Positions 15,070 through 23,575 are shown, numbered from the stretch's first letter. The stretch is 30,686 nt of DNA from Gammaproteobacteria bacterium (GCA_017577365.1 PKRJ01000043.1:1-30686), one strand, 5' to 3'. Notes: generated by a model not told the origin, from the letters alone. A program made the numbers and translations.

Positions 15070-16217
15070 GACTCGGCCCCTCTCGGCTCCGTCCTAATGC
15101 CTTCGGGGATCGGCAGGTCGGTCGGGAACTCGGGCATCGGCCTGCCGTGTGCCCGCGCCGCCTTGAGCTCGAACACGTACGCGAGCACGCGGGCGACGGC
15201 GAGATAGAGCGCGACGGGGATCTCCGCGCCGAGCTCGGTGTTGAAATAGATCGCGCGCGTCAGCACCGGCGCCTCGCAAACCGGCACGCGGTGCTCCTCC
15301 GCGATCTCGCGAATGCGCGCCGCGACGAGATCGCGGCCCTTCGCGACGACGCGCGGCGCGCGCTCCGGGCGATCGGTGTAGCGCAGCGCGACCGCGTAAT
15401 GCGTCGGGTTCGTCAGCACGACGTCCGCGCGCGGAACCTCCTGCATCATCCGGCCCTGCGCGACCTGTTGCTGCAGCCTGCGGATCTTCGCGCGGACCTC
15501 GGGATTGCCTTCGGTTTCCTTGAGCTCGTCCTTGACCTCCTGCCGCGTCATCTTGAGCTTGTCGAGGTAGCTCCAGACCTGGTACGGCACGTCGACGGCG
15601 GCGATGAGGGCGAGCCCCGCGGCGAGCACGAGGAAAGCGAGCTTCACGTGACCCGCGGCCGCGGTGAGCCCGTCGAGCGGCGGCATCAGCCCCAGGCTCA
15701 GCAGCTCGTCCGCGAGCGCCCAGAGCAGCGCGACGGACATGCCCGCGAGCACGGCGAACTTGAGCAACGTCTTGCCGAGCTCGACGAGCGCCTGAACCGA
15801 GAAGATCCGTTTCAAGCCCCGCATCGGATCCAGGCGCTCGAGCTTCGGCACGAGCGCGTCGGCGCTCCAGACGAGGCCGCCGAGCATCGCGGGTCCCAAG
15901 AAGACGGCGACGAGAAGCACGGCGAACAGCGGAGCGAACGTCACGAGCGCCTCTCGGATCGATCCGCCGAGCGCGAGCGTCGCGTCGTCGATCGCGAACC
16001 CTTCGTGCGTCGGCACGGCCAATCCCGAGACCAGCAGCGATTCGAGCCGGCCGAACATCCACGGTCCGAGCACGGCCATCGTCGCCGCGCTCGCGAGCAT
16101 CACGGTCATCGTGCTCAGCTCGCGCGAGCGCGGCACCTGTCCCTTGCGCCGGGCCTCTTGTCGGCGCCGAGGGGTTGCGGATTCGGTCCGCTCTTGCGCC
16201 TTGTCGTGCTCGCTCAT
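15066..16217 (-). CDS. flhB: Flagellar export switch protein FlhB
   Basis: FlhB switches export specificity from rod/hook to filament substrates. The 383 residues show a charged N terminus, four membrane helices (about 35-205), a linker helix, and the cytoplasmic domain with the autocleavage motif N270-P-T-H in VVLTNPTHYAVALRY. PVCEAPVLTRAIYFNTELGAEIP follows, typical of the family. A Pro/Arg-rich tail of about 25 residues ends the protein. The ATG overlaps the fliR stop, and GGAGC precedes it. Confidence 0.97.
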   Translation of the reverse strand: MSEHDKAQERTESATPRRRQEARRKGQVPRSRELSTMTVMLASAATMAVLGPWMFGRLESLLVSGLAVPTHEGFAIDDATLALGGSIREALVTFAPLFAVLLVAVFLGPAMLGGLVWSADALVPKLERLDPMRGLKRIFSVQALVELGKTLLKFAVLAGMSVALLWALADELLSLGLMPPLDGLTAAAGHVKLAFLVLAAGLALIAAVDVPYQVWSYLDKLKMTRQEVKDELKETEGNPEVRAKIRRLQQQVAQGRMMQEVPRADVVLTNPTHYAVALRYTDRPERAPRVVAKGRDLVAARIREIAEEHRVPVCEAPVLTRAIYFNTELGAEIPVALYLAVARVLAYVFELKAARAHGRPMPEFPTDLPIPEGIRTEPRGAES

Positions 16218-17002
16218 CTGGCCGCTCCGAGCACGTTACGCATCGCGACGAAGACGCTCTCGAGCACCGTCTCGAGCTGAGGCGCGAGCCCCGGCAGCGT
16301 CAGCGCGAGCACGACGAGGCCGAGTGTCAGCGTGAGCGGAAAGCCGACCGCGAAGACGTTCAGCTGAGGCGCGCTGCGCGCGATCATGCCCATCGACACG
16401 CCCGCGACGAGCAGCGACGCCGACGCCGGCAGCGCGACCTGCACGGCCGCCTGGAACATCTCGCTGCCCCACGCGACGACCTCCCAGAAACCGGCCGGGC
16501 CGAATGCGCCCGCCGACGGCGGCATCAGCACGAAGCTCTCGAAGAGCATCGCGACGAGCGCGAGGTGACCGTCGAGCGCGACGAAGACGAGCGTCGAGAA
16601 GATCACGAAATACTGGCCGACGAGCGGGACGCTCGCGCCGCGCTCGGGATCGACGACGCTCGCGAACGCGAGTCCCATCGACAGCGCGACGATCTCTCCG
16701 CCCATCGCCATCGCGCCGAAGACCATCTGCAGCAAGAAACCGAGCGCGGTACCGATCAGCGCCTCGCGAACGGCGACGAGCGCGCCGGGGAGCGACAACG
16801 GATCGACCGGATCGAGCGGCGGCAGGAGCGGCGCGACGGCGAACGCGAGCACGAGCGCGAGCGCGATGCGCACGCGGACCGGCACCGTGCGCGCCCCGAA
16901 GAGCGGCGCGGCGACGAGCAGCGCGCCGATGCGCACGAACGGCCACATCACGGCCGTGATCCAGCGCATCAGCTCGGCATACTCGATCGTCAACAGCGCC
17001 AT
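16214..17002 (-). CDS. fliR: Flagellar export gate protein FliR
   Basis: A 262-residue integral membrane subunit of the FliPQR export channel. Several hydrophobic helices cover most of the length (for example AVMWPFVRIGALLVAAPLFG, ALALVLAFAVAPLL, VFGAMAMGGEIVALSMGLAF, SLLVAGVSMGMIARSAPQLN and VFAVGFPLTLTLGLVVLALTL), with the conserved R-x-P-Q-x-N-x-F motif of FliR as RSAPQLNVF. The ATG at 17002 lies 2 nt after the fliQ stop; the longer open frame upstream is only the fliQ region. The end overlaps flhB by 4 nt. Confidence 0.96.
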   Translation of the reverse strand: MALLTIEYAELMRWITAVMWPFVRIGALLVAAPLFGARTVPVRVRIALALVLAFAVAPLLPPLDPVDPLSLPGALVAVREALIGTALGFLLQMVFGAMAMGGEIVALSMGLAFASVVDPERGASVPLVGQYFVIFSTLVFVALDGHLALVAMLFESFVLMPPSAGAFGPAGFWEVVAWGSEMFQAAVQVALPASASLLVAGVSMGMIARSAPQLNVFAVGFPLTLTLGLVVLALTLPGLAPQLETVLESVFVAMRNVLGAAR

Positions 17003-17004
17003 CG

Positions 17005-17274
17005 TCAGCCGAGCATGAGCGGGATATCGAGGAACAGCTCGCGGACCCAGTCGACGACGAGCGTGAGCATCCACGAGCCCGCGAACGCGAGCACCGCGGC
17101 GACGCCGAGCAGCTTCGGGATGAACGACAGGGTCATCTCCTGAATCTGCGTCGCCGCCTGGATCATGCCGATCAGAACGCCGATCGCGAGCGCGGCGAGC
17201 AGCACGGGCGCCGCAAGCAGCACGGCGATCCACATCGCCTGCGTGCCGATCTCGAGCACCGCTTCCGGGGTCAT
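17005..17274 (-). CDS. fliQ: Flagellar export gate protein FliQ
   Basis: An 89-residue, two-helix protein, the standard length for FliQ. Helix 1 is at about residues 14-40 (LLAAPVLLAALAIGVLIGMIQAATQIQE) and helix 2 at about 50-75, joined by the conserved QAATQIQEMTLSFIPK loop. ATG 17274 is chosen because AGGGAGG lies at ideal distance; an in-frame GTG at 17292 overlaps the fliP stop but lacks a binding site. It forms the FliPQR channel with its neighbours. Confidence 0.96.
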   Translation of the reverse strand: MTPEAVLEIGTQAMWIAVLLAAPVLLAALAIGVLIGMIQAATQIQEMTLSFIPKLLGVAAVLAFAGSWMLTLVVDWVRELFLDIPLMLG

Positions 17275-17288
17275 GCGCGCCTCCCTCG

Positions 17289-18050
17289 TCACAATCGATA
17301 GAAGCTGCCGGCCAACGTCGTCATCACGAGCGACCAGCCGTCGACGAGGACGAACAGCATGATCTTGAACGGCAACGAGATGATCAGCGGCGACAGCATG
17401 ACCATGCCCATCGACATCAGCACGCTCGCGACGACGAGATCGATCACGAGAAACGGAATCAGCAGCAGGAAGCCGATCTGGAACGCGGTCTTGAGCTCGC
17501 TCGTGACGAAAGCCGGCAACAGCAGCGAGAACGGCACGACCTCGCCGCTGCCGTCGAGCGGCTCGCGGCCCGCGAGCGATGCGAACAGCGCGAGGTCCGC
17601 TTCGCGCGTATGAGCGAGCATGAACTCGCGAAGCGGCGCCGCCGCCGCCTCGAGCGCGGAAGGCGCGCTGATCGTCGACTCGAGATAAGGCTCGACGGCC
17701 TCCGTGTAGATCCGCTCCCCGACCGGCGCCATCACGAAGAAGCTCAAGAACAGCGCGATGCCGACGAGGAGCTGATTCGAAGGCGTCTGCTGCGTGCCGA
17801 GACCCTGACGCAGGATCGCGAGCACGATCAGAATCCGCGTGAACGACGTCATCGTGATCAGCAGCGCCGGCAGGAGACTCAGCGCCGTCATGAACACGAG
17901 CACCTGCAGGCTCACGGACCAGGTCTCGCCGCCGTCAGGCGTGCCTTGCACCGTCAGAATTTCGACACCCGAAGTCTGCGCGAGAGCGCCCGCGGCCGGA
18001 ACGAGCACGCCGGCCGCGGCCGCAGCGACGAGCCGCCACGAACGCCTCAT
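17289..18050 (-). CDS. fliP: Flagellar export gate protein FliP
   Basis: The 253-residue FliP forms the core of the export channel. The N terminus RRSWRLVAAAAAGVLVPAAGALA is a cleavable signal peptide, as usual for flagellar FliP. The mature part shows the family signatures LLPALLITMTSFTRILIVLAILRQGLGTQQTPSNQLLVG and, near the C terminus, PFLVIDLVVASVLMSMGMVMLSP. The ATG at 18050 overlaps the fliO stop and follows GGGAGG; the upstream open frame is inside fliO. Confidence 0.97.
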   Translation of the reverse strand: MRRSWRLVAAAAAGVLVPAAGALAQTSGVEILTVQGTPDGGETWSVSLQVLVFMTALSLLPALLITMTSFTRILIVLAILRQGLGTQQTPSNQLLVGIALFLSFFVMAPVGERIYTEAVEPYLESTISAPSALEAAAAPLREFMLAHTREADLALFASLAGREPLDGSGEVVPFSLLLPAFVTSELKTAFQIGFLLLIPFLVIDLVVASVLMSMGMVMLSPLIISLPFKIMLFVLVDGWSLVMTTLAGSFYRL

Positions 18051-18478
18051 CGCTCCCTCCCCGCGAGCACGCGAGCGAGCCACGCCGGCGACGCGTCGGT
18101 CCCGGGCCGGCGCACGCCGATGTCGAGCGGCTCGTCGAGCACGTGCAGCGTGCTGACCTGCCCGGGCGCGACGCCGACGACGATCTGCCGGTTGCCGGCC
18201 TGCATCAGCACGATCCGCTCGCGCGCGCCGACCGGCAACGACGCGAGCACCCTGAACTTGTCGTGCCCGCTCGGCAGGAGGCTCGTGCGCGACAGGACGC
18301 GGGAGAAGATCAGCACCGCGGCGATCACGCCGACGAGGCCGACGAGCAGCTTCACGAGCGACGCCGCCGCCGGCGACGCGTCGGCGCCGAGCGCGGCGGC
18401 CGACGCCGCCGCGAGCGCGATGCCCGCGATCACGATCGCGGCCGGCCGGCCGATCCTGTTTCCGAAGCGCACGCGCAT
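18047..18478 (-). CDS. fliO: Flagellar biosynthesis protein FliO
   Basis: A 143-residue membrane protein that aids assembly of FliP. The N terminus has a signal-like hydrophobic stretch (PAAIVIAGIALAAASAAALG) and a second membrane helix at about 42-60 (KLLVGLVGVIAAVLIFSRVL). The cytoplasmic part has the short beta-rich FliO domain (KFRVLASLPVGARERIVLMQAGNRQIVVGVAP). Two hydrophobic segments rather than one fit the subset of FliO proteins with a leader. It lies 11 nt after fliN and overlaps fliP. Confidence 0.93.
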   Translation of the reverse strand: MRVRFGNRIGRPAAIVIAGIALAAASAAALGADASPAAASLVKLLVGLVGVIAAVLIFSRVLSRTSLLPSGHDKFRVLASLPVGARERIVLMQAGNRQIVVGVAPGQVSTLHVLDEPLDIGVRRPGTDASPAWLARVLAGRER

Positions 18479-18489
18479 CGCCTAAGGGC

Positions 18490-18849
18490 TCACCTGAGCT
18501 TCTGCACGCGCTCTGCCGGGCTGATGACGTCGGTGAAGCGGATCCCGTAGTGCTCGTTGATGACGACGACCTCGCCGTGCGCGATCAGCGTGCCGTTCAC
18601 GAGCACGTCCAGGGGCTCGCCCGCGAGCCGGTCGAGCTCGACGACCGAGCCCTGGTTGAGCTGCAGCAGGTTACGGATCGGGATCTTCGTCCTGCCGATC
18701 TCCATCGAGATCGTGACCGGGATGTCGAGAATCACGTCGAGATTGCGGCTTTGACCGTCGCGGGACGCATCCGCGGCCCCGGATTCGAACGTCGGCAGCT
18801 CCATGGCCGGGTGCGCTTGTGCACTGTCTTTCAGCTTCTGCTCGCTCAT
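18490..18849 (-). CDS. fliN: Flagellar motor switch protein FliN
   Basis: A 119-residue C-ring protein. The first 35 residues are polar and variable; the SpoA domain (about 38-119) includes ILDIPVTISMEIGRTKIPIRNLLQLNQGSVVELDRLAGEPLDVLVNG and the closing GEVVVINEHYGIRFTDVIS. With FliM and FliG it sets rotation direction, and it binds FliH for export. GAGGAA lies 9 nt before the ATG. A 38-nt gap separates it from fliM, one of the larger gaps inside this operon. Confidence 0.97.
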   Translation of the reverse strand: MSEQKLKDSAQAHPAMELPTFESGAADASRDGQSRNLDVILDIPVTISMEIGRTKIPIRNLLQLNQGSVVELDRLAGEPLDVLVNGTLIAHGEVVVINEHYGIRFTDVISPAERVQKLR

Positions 18850-18887
18850 CGGATCAATTCCTCATGCGCGCGGCACCAGGTCCGCGG

Positions 18888-20042
18888 CTAAGTCGTGGAA
18901 ACCTGCTGGGCGGGCCGTGCGGCGGCGCCGCTCGCCCGCTGCGCGGCCTGACGCGGCTGCGCGCTGCGCGCGCTCGCGGGGGCGCCGACTTTCTCCGCCT
19001 GCTTGTCGACGGCCGCCTCGGCCGTCTCCGCCGCGGGCTCCGCGGCCGGATCGGATTCGCTCCACGCTTCGCGCTTGACCGGCTCGATGATCTGCACCGC
19101 GTTGATGCCGTTCGAGACGCCGACGCGGCAGCGGAACAGCGGCACGCCTTCCGCGCACAGCGTGACGAAAGGCGGCAGCTCGATCGGAACGATGTCGCCC
19201 GCCTCGATGCGCATGAGCTCGGAGAGCCTCATCGTCGTCTCGGCGAGCGTCGCGTGGATCTCGACCTTGGCGAAGCCCATCTCCTCGCGAATCGACGCGG
19301 TCCAGCGCTCGTCGCGCCCCGTCCGATCGCTCTGCACGCCGGCGTCGAGCTGCTCGCGGATCGGCTCGATCATCGAGTACGGCAGCGTCACGTGCAGCTC
19401 GCCGCCGGCCCCGTCGATATCGAGCTTGAACGCGGAGACGACGACGACCTCCGTCGGGCTGACGATGTTGGCGAACTGCGGATTGATCTCGGAGTTGATG
19501 TACTCGAACTCGACCGGCATCACCGGCGACCACGCCTCCTTCAGGTCCGCGAAGATCCGCTGCAGCGTGAGCTGAATGACGCGGTTCTCCATCAGGGTGA
19601 AGTCGCGCCCCTCGATGCGCGGGTGGAACCGGCCGGTCCCGCCGAAGTAGTTGTCCACGATCGAGAACACGAGGCGCGCGTCGATCACGAACAGCGCGGT
19701 GCCGCGGAGCGGCCGCATGTGAACCATGTTCAAGCTCGTCGGCACGTGCAGCGTGTGCACGTACTCCGAGAACTTGCAGAGCTTCACGCCCTGAAACGAC
19801 ACCTCGACGGCGCGCCGGATCAGACCGAACATGCTCGCGCGCAGGTGTCTGCAGAAGCGATTGCCGATCATCTCGAGCGTCGGCATGCGACCGCGCACGA
19901 TGCGCTCGTGCGCGGTCAGGTCGACGACGCGCGGCACTCCGTCTCGAAGCCGATACTCGTCCTCGATCTCGACCTCGCCGCTCGCGACGCCGTGCAGCAG
20001 CTCGTCGATTTCCTCTTGGGAAAGAATGTCGTTATCGGCCAT
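18888..20042 (-). CDS. fliM: Flagellar motor switch protein FliM, with long C-terminal tail
   Basis: FliM is the C-ring subunit that binds CheY-P. The 384 residues begin with the CheY-binding peptide (NDILSQEEIDELLHG, 4-18), then the middle domain with the conserved GGTG at 134-137, and a C-terminal SpoA-like domain (about 250-325). The last 55-60 residues form an Ala/Pro/Glu-rich tail (AAEPAAETAEAAV, then RSAQPRQAAQRASG) beyond the usual family end near 330. ATG 20042 is chosen by homology; an in-frame GTG at 20054 is possible. It follows fliL by 8 nt. Confidence 0.96.
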   Translation of the reverse strand: MADNDILSQEEIDELLHGVASGEVEIEDEYRLRDGVPRVVDLTAHERIVRGRMPTLEMIGNRFCRHLRASMFGLIRRAVEVSFQGVKLCKFSEYVHTLHVPTSLNMVHMRPLRGTALFVIDARLVFSIVDNYFGGTGRFHPRIEGRDFTLMENRVIQLTLQRIFADLKEAWSPVMPVEFEYINSEINPQFANIVSPTEVVVVSAFKLDIDGAGGELHVTLPYSMIEPIREQLDAGVQSDRTGRDERWTASIREEMGFAKVEIHATLAETTMRLSELMRIEAGDIVPIELPPFVTLCAEGVPLFRCRVGVSNGINAVQIIEPVKREAWSESDPAAEPAAETAEAAVDKQAEKVGAPASARSAQPRQAAQRASGAAARPAQQVSTT

Positions 20043-20050
20043 GCCCGCGC

Positions 20051-20503
20051 TCACTGCATGACGAAGGTCGTGAAATACAACGTCTCGATGACGGGCCTGC
20101 CGTGGAGCTCGGTCATCACTTCGCGCATTTCCTCGAGGGCCGTCGCGGCGAGCCGCTCCTTGCCCTCGCGGGTGATCAGCTCCTCGTAGGTCTGGTCGCT
20201 CAAGAGCAGGATCAGGTTGTTGCGCAGCAGCGGCGTGTGGAGCTCGAGCGCGGGCAGCGCGTCTTTGTCGTACGTCATCAGCTCGACGCCGACCTGCAGA
20301 TAACGGACCCGCCCGCCGCCGTCGAAGTTGACGACGAGCTCGGGACCGAGCTTCACGTAATGCGGCTGCGGTTGCGCGGGCTCGCGATCGAGCCAGCCGA
20401 GCTCCCAGGCCACGCCCGCCGCGAGCCCGACCATGAGCAGCAGCACGACGGTCGCGAAGAATCCGCCGCCGCGCCGCGCGTTCGAGCTTTGTGCGTCACT
20501 CAT
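20051..20503 (-). CDS. fliL: Flagellar basal body protein FliL
   Basis: A 150-residue single-pass membrane protein that encircles the stator. A short cytoplasmic N terminus is followed by the membrane helix (FFATVVLLLMVGLAAGVAW, about 15-34), then a periplasmic domain ending in the family pattern EELITREGKERLAATALEEMREVM...VIETLYFTTFVMQ. The start codon lies about 29 nt downstream of the transcription start expected from the sigma-54 promoter at 20543-20558, making fliL the first gene of the fliLMNOPQR-flhBA operon. Confidence 0.95.
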   Translation of the reverse strand: MSDAQSSNARRGGGFFATVVLLLMVGLAAGVAWELGWLDREPAQPQPHYVKLGPELVVNFDGGGRVRYLQVGVELMTYDKDALPALELHTPLLRNNLILLLSDQTYEELITREGKERLAATALEEMREVMTELHGRPVIETLYFTTFVMQ

Positions 20504-20542
20504 CTCTTCGGAATCCGTGCGACTTCGTTCGGCGGGACCCGA

Positions 20543-20558
20543 AGCAAGTGTCGTGCCA
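20543..20558 (-). promoter_or_regulatory. Sigma-54 promoter of the fliL operon
   Basis: On the minus strand TGGCAC (20558-20553), five bases, then TTGCT (20547-20543), an exact match to the -24/-12 consensus TGGCAC-N5-TTGCW. It lies in the only sizeable gap (229 nt) between fliK and fliL, with the expected start near 20532. Middle flagellar genes of polar flagellates are RpoN-dependent, so FleQ or the FleR-like activator is the probable partner. Confidence 0.88.
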
Positions 20559-20594
20559 CTCGGTAAATGTGCGCTTATCGCATTGATTCGATTG

Positions 20595-20607
20595 GAGAAA
20601 ATTTCTC
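20595..20607. promoter_or_regulatory. 13-bp inverted repeat upstream of the fliL sigma-54 promoter
   Basis: GAGAAA-A-TTTCTC is a perfect 6-1-6 palindrome whose centre is 43 bp upstream of the -24 box, in a conspicuous AT-rich patch (about 20565-20610) of an otherwise GC-rich region. Its place suits an enhancer-binding protein site. Which activator binds it cannot be told from the sequence. Confidence 0.4.
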
Positions 20608-20699
20608 TATCCGAGAGCGTCGCGAAGCCTTGCGTGCGCGGGGTGACGGGAATTTGACGCTCTTCGAGCGGAGGCGCCGCGAACGGCGAAAGGCGGGAA

Positions 20700-20725
20700 G
20701 CGGCCGCGCCGGACGGCGCGGCCGC
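20700..20725 (-). terminator. Hairpin terminator candidate after fliK
   Basis: GCGGCCGCGCC (20700-20710) pairs perfectly with GGCGCGGCCGC (20715-20725) over 11 bp, 7 nt after the fliK stop. On the minus strand it is followed only by a mixed pyrimidine run (TTCCCGCCTTTCG). It probably separates the fliE-K transcript from the sigma-54-driven fliL operon, fully or partly. Confidence 0.6.
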
Positions 20726-20732
20726 CAGCGGC

Positions 20733-21716
20733 TCACGCGAACGTGTCGACGAGACCGCGGGTCATCGCGACGCCGCGCTCGGGCTCGTCGTGCTCGCTCG
20801 ACGCTACGACGGCGGAATCGCTCGAGACGGGATCCGCGGCGCCGGCGTGGCCGTTCGGCGTGCCGGCCCATTGCGAATCGCCGGCGCCGATATCGACGTG
20901 ATCGAGCCCGAATCCCGCCGCGCCGAGCAGCTCACGCAAGCGCGGCACCGCGTCGGCGAGCGCGTCACGCACGGCGGCATGCGCGGAATGGAACGTGACT
21001 TGAGCGTTGTCGCCTTCGAGACGAACGCGGATCTCGATCGGTCCGAGATGCTCGGGATGCACCCGGAGGCGCGCGTCGTGCATGCCGTGCTCGACCATCG
21101 TCACGACGCGCTGGCCGATCTCCGAAGCGAACTGCAAGCGCGGCTCGGCCGGCGCGGCGCCGGGCGTGGCCGGCGGCTCGCGACCCGGCGCCGGAGCCGC
21201 TGCGGCGTTGAGAAACGAGAGATCGATGGGTGGAGCCTGCCGAGCCGAAGGTTCGCTCGCGGCCGCCGGCAACGACGCCGCGAGCTCGACAGCGGTCGAT
21301 GCGTCGCGTTTCGTCGCGGCCATCGACTGCAAGGCGGCGAGCGTTTGCATGACGCGTGCAACGCGCGCCCCGCCGGCATCCGAAGTCTCGGTCGCGACGC
21401 CTTCCGCGTCCGCCGCGATTCCTATACCGAGCGGGGACGGCAAAGTCCTGCCCGCGAGCGGACCCGTCGCCGCCGACGTTGCGCCGGCGGCCCGACCGGC
21501 CGATATGCCTTCCGTCGCAGCGCCTTGCTCGGCCGCGGGCGAGACCTGCATCAGCCACGCGATCAGCGCGGCAAAGCACGCGTCCGCGGAGCCCGGCGCC
21601 GGTTCGCCGTCCGCGTTCGCGCCTGCGGCGGGCATGTCGTTCGAGACCGCGAACGACGCGGGCGCACCCGCGGCACCGTTCATCCCGCTCGATAAGGCTT
21701 TCATGTCGACGGTCAT
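20733..21716 (-). CDS. fliK: Flagellar hook-length control protein FliK
   Basis: FliK measures the hook and switches FlhB specificity. The 327-residue protein has a long, Ala/Gly/Pro-rich variable N-terminal part and the conserved C-terminal domain (about 205-285) with LRVHPEHLGPIEIRVRLEGDNAQVTFHSAH and VRDALADAVPRLRELLGAAGF. ATG 21716 follows GAGGAC at proper distance; a TTG at 21740 that overlaps the fliJ stop would add eight residues. The C-terminal 45 residues after the domain are Ser/Glu-rich. Confidence 0.92.
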   Translation of the reverse strand: MTVDMKALSSGMNGAAGAPASFAVSNDMPAAGANADGEPAPGSADACFAALIAWLMQVSPAAEQGAATEGISAGRAAGATSAATGPLAGRTLPSPLGIGIAADAEGVATETSDAGGARVARVMQTLAALQSMAATKRDASTAVELAASLPAAASEPSARQAPPIDLSFLNAAAAPAPGREPPATPGAAPAEPRLQFASEIGQRVVTMVEHGMHDARLRVHPEHLGPIEIRVRLEGDNAQVTFHSAHAAVRDALADAVPRLRELLGAAGFGLDHVDIGAGDSQWAGTPNGHAGAADPVSSDSAVVASSEHDEPERGVAMTRGLVDTFA

Positions 21717-21736
21717 CGCAGCGTCCTCGGCGACGG

Positions 21737-22180
21737 TCAACGCGCCGCGCTCGCCAGACGCTCGCGCGCGTAGCTCGCCCGTTCGTCGGTCTGCTTCTGC
21801 TCGATTCGATCGCGCCGCCGCGCGTCCTCGGCCGCGCGCTCCTCGATGAGCCGCTCGATCGCGTCACGCTGCAAGCGTGTCGAGATCCAGTGCGCTCGCG
21901 CCGCTTCGGTCGCGCGGCGCTGGCTCTCGACGACGGCAGCCTGCGCATCGACGCCTTGCTGGAGCTGCTGCAAGAAATTGCGCATCTCGCGCAACTGCTG
22001 CGGGCGGCCGCTCGCGAAAGCGCCGCGCTGATATTCGTCGAGCATCGCGCGCATCGCGGTGAGCCGCGCCTCCTCTTCCTCGAGGCGCCGCTCCGCGGCT
22101 TTGAGCGCAGCCGCGGCCTCGCGCTCCGCCGCCCCCTTCAAGCGCGCGACCACGTCGAGACTTCGTTCCTGTCCTGACAT
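21737..22180 (-). CDS. fliJ: Flagellar export chaperone/central stalk FliJ
   Basis: A 147-residue, almost wholly alpha-helical antiparallel coiled coil (Ala, Glu, Arg and Gln rich, no membrane segment), the length and composition of FliJ. It sits inside the FliI hexamer and recycles chaperones. Conserved spots include the EYQRGAF turn near residue 50 and the REMRNFLQQLQQGV helix. GAAGGAGG is 10 nt before the ATG. It lies between fliI (6-nt gap) and fliK as usual. Confidence 0.93.
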   Translation of the reverse strand: MSGQERSLDVVARLKGAAEREAAAALKAAERRLEEEEARLTAMRAMLDEYQRGAFASGRPQQLREMRNFLQQLQQGVDAQAAVVESQRRATEAARAHWISTRLQRDAIERLIEERAAEDARRRDRIEQKQTDERASYARERLASAAR

Positions 22181-22186
22181 CCGCCG

Positions 22187-23575
22187 TTACCCTCCTTCCG
22201 GCGTTCGGAGTCCGTCGTCGAGGCATGCCTCGAGCTGCGCCAGACTCGCGTCGAAATCCACGGCCTCGTCCGGTGCCTGCGCGAGGAAGCGTTCCATCCG
22301 CGGGAACAGATCGATCGCCTCGTCCATCGCCGGATCCGTGCCTTTCTTGTAGGCCCCGACGTTGATCAGATCCCGGTTTTGCTCGTACCGAGCGTAGATC
22401 TGACGGAAACGTTGGGCCAGTGCATGGTGCTCGCTTTTGACAACCGAGCTCATCACGCGGCTGATCGACGCCTCGACGTCGATCGCGGGATAGCGTCCCC
22501 GCTCGGCGACGCGGCGCGACAGGACGATGTGTCCGTCGAGCACCGCGCGAGCGGCGTCGGCGACCGGGTCCTGAACGTCGTCGCCCTCGGTGAGCACCGT
22601 ATAGATGCCGGTGATCGAGCCGCCGCCGGGCCCCGCGTTGCCGGCGCGCTCGAGGAGCTGCGGCAGACATGCGAAGACCGACGGCGGATAGCCGCGCGTC
22701 ACGGGCGGCTCCCCGATCGCGAGACCTATTTCACGCTGAGCCTGCGCGTAGCGCGTCAGGGAATCCATCAACAGCAGCACGTGCTTTCCCTGATCGCGGA
22801 AATGCTCGGCGATCGCGGTCGCGGCGCGTGCGCCCTGCAGCCGCATCAGCGGCGGATCGTCCGCTGGCGCGACCACCACGACCGAGCGCGCGAGCCCCTC
22901 GGGCCCGAGAATCTCTTGAATGAAGTCGTTGACCTCGCGGCCGCGCTCGCCGATCAGGCCGACGACGATGACGTCGGCACGCGTGTAACGCGCGACCATC
23001 CCGAGCAGCACGCTCTTGCCGACGCCGCTGCCGGCGAAGAGCCCGATGCGTTGACCGCGGCCGACGGTGAGGAGCGCGTTGATGCCGCGCACGCCGACGT
23101 CGAGCGGCCGCCGCACCGGATCCCGGCCCAGCGGGTTCAGCAGTCTCCCCATGAGCGGCATGCGCTGCCGGCAGCGCAACGCGGGCAGATCGTCCAGCGG
23201 CTGCCCGAGCGGATTGATCACGCGTCCGAGCAGCTCCTCGCCGACCGGAATGAATTGCGCGTGATCGATCGGCAGCACGCGCGCGTTCGGCGTCAATCCC
23301 GCGATCGGCCCGACCGGCATCAGATACGTGCGATCGCCCGCGAAGCCGACGGCTTCCGCTTCGACCGGATCGTGACCGCGCCCGACGATGCGGCAGCGGC
23401 CGCCGACCGGCACCTCGCACCCGACCGCCTCGAGCGTCATGCCCACCATGCGCACGAGCCGTCCTTCGGCGACGAGCCGTATCGGCTCGTCGATGAGCTG
23501 TTCCCAGCGCTCGAGCCGCTCGCCGATGCGTGCGCGGCGCTGCTCGAGCGGCGTAAGCGACGAGCGCAGCGTCAT
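22187..23575 (-). CDS. fliI: Flagellar export ATPase FliI
   Basis: The 462-residue FliI is the hexameric ATPase of the flagellar export apparatus, related to F1 beta. Walker A is AGSGVGKS (181-188), followed by GLIGERGREVNDFI, the Walker B region HVLLLMDSLTRYAQAQREIGLA, and GEPPVTRGYPPSVFA. The C terminus holds the helical domain with VVKSEHHALAQRFRQI and YARYEQNRDLINVGAY. ATG 23575 overlaps the fliH stop (ATGA); the open frame runs far upstream but only over fliH. Confidence 0.97.
   Translation of the reverse strand: MTLRSSLTPLEQRRARIGERLERWEQLIDEPIRLVAEGRLVRMVGMTLEAVGCEVPVGGRCRIVGRGHDPVEAEAVGFAGDRTYLMPVGPIAGLTPNARVLPIDHAQFIPVGEELLGRVINPLGQPLDDLPALRCRQRMPLMGRLLNPLGRDPVRRPLDVGVRGINALLTVGRGQRIGLFAGSGVGKSVLLGMVARYTRADVIVVGLIGERGREVNDFIQEILGPEGLARSVVVVAPADDPPLMRLQGARAATAIAEHFRDQGKHVLLLMDSLTRYAQAQREIGLAIGEPPVTRGYPPSVFACLPQLLERAGNAGPGGGSITGIYTVLTEGDDVQDPVADAARAVLDGHIVLSRRVAERGRYPAIDVEASISRVMSSVVKSEHHALAQRFRQIYARYEQNRDLINVGAYKKGTDPAMDEAIDLFPRMERFLAQAPDEAVDFDASLAQLEACLDDGLRTPEGG

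Noticed and set aside
11497..15207. A plus-strand open frame of about 1200 codons opposite flhF and flhA
   Set aside because: Same composition artefact; no ribosome binding site or domain, and the minus strand carries clear FlhF and FlhA.
20572..20580. GCGATAAG on the minus strand as a sigma-28 -10 box upstream of fliL
   Set aside because: No acceptable -35 box lies at the required 11-nt spacing, and the sigma-54 promoter just downstream explains the region.
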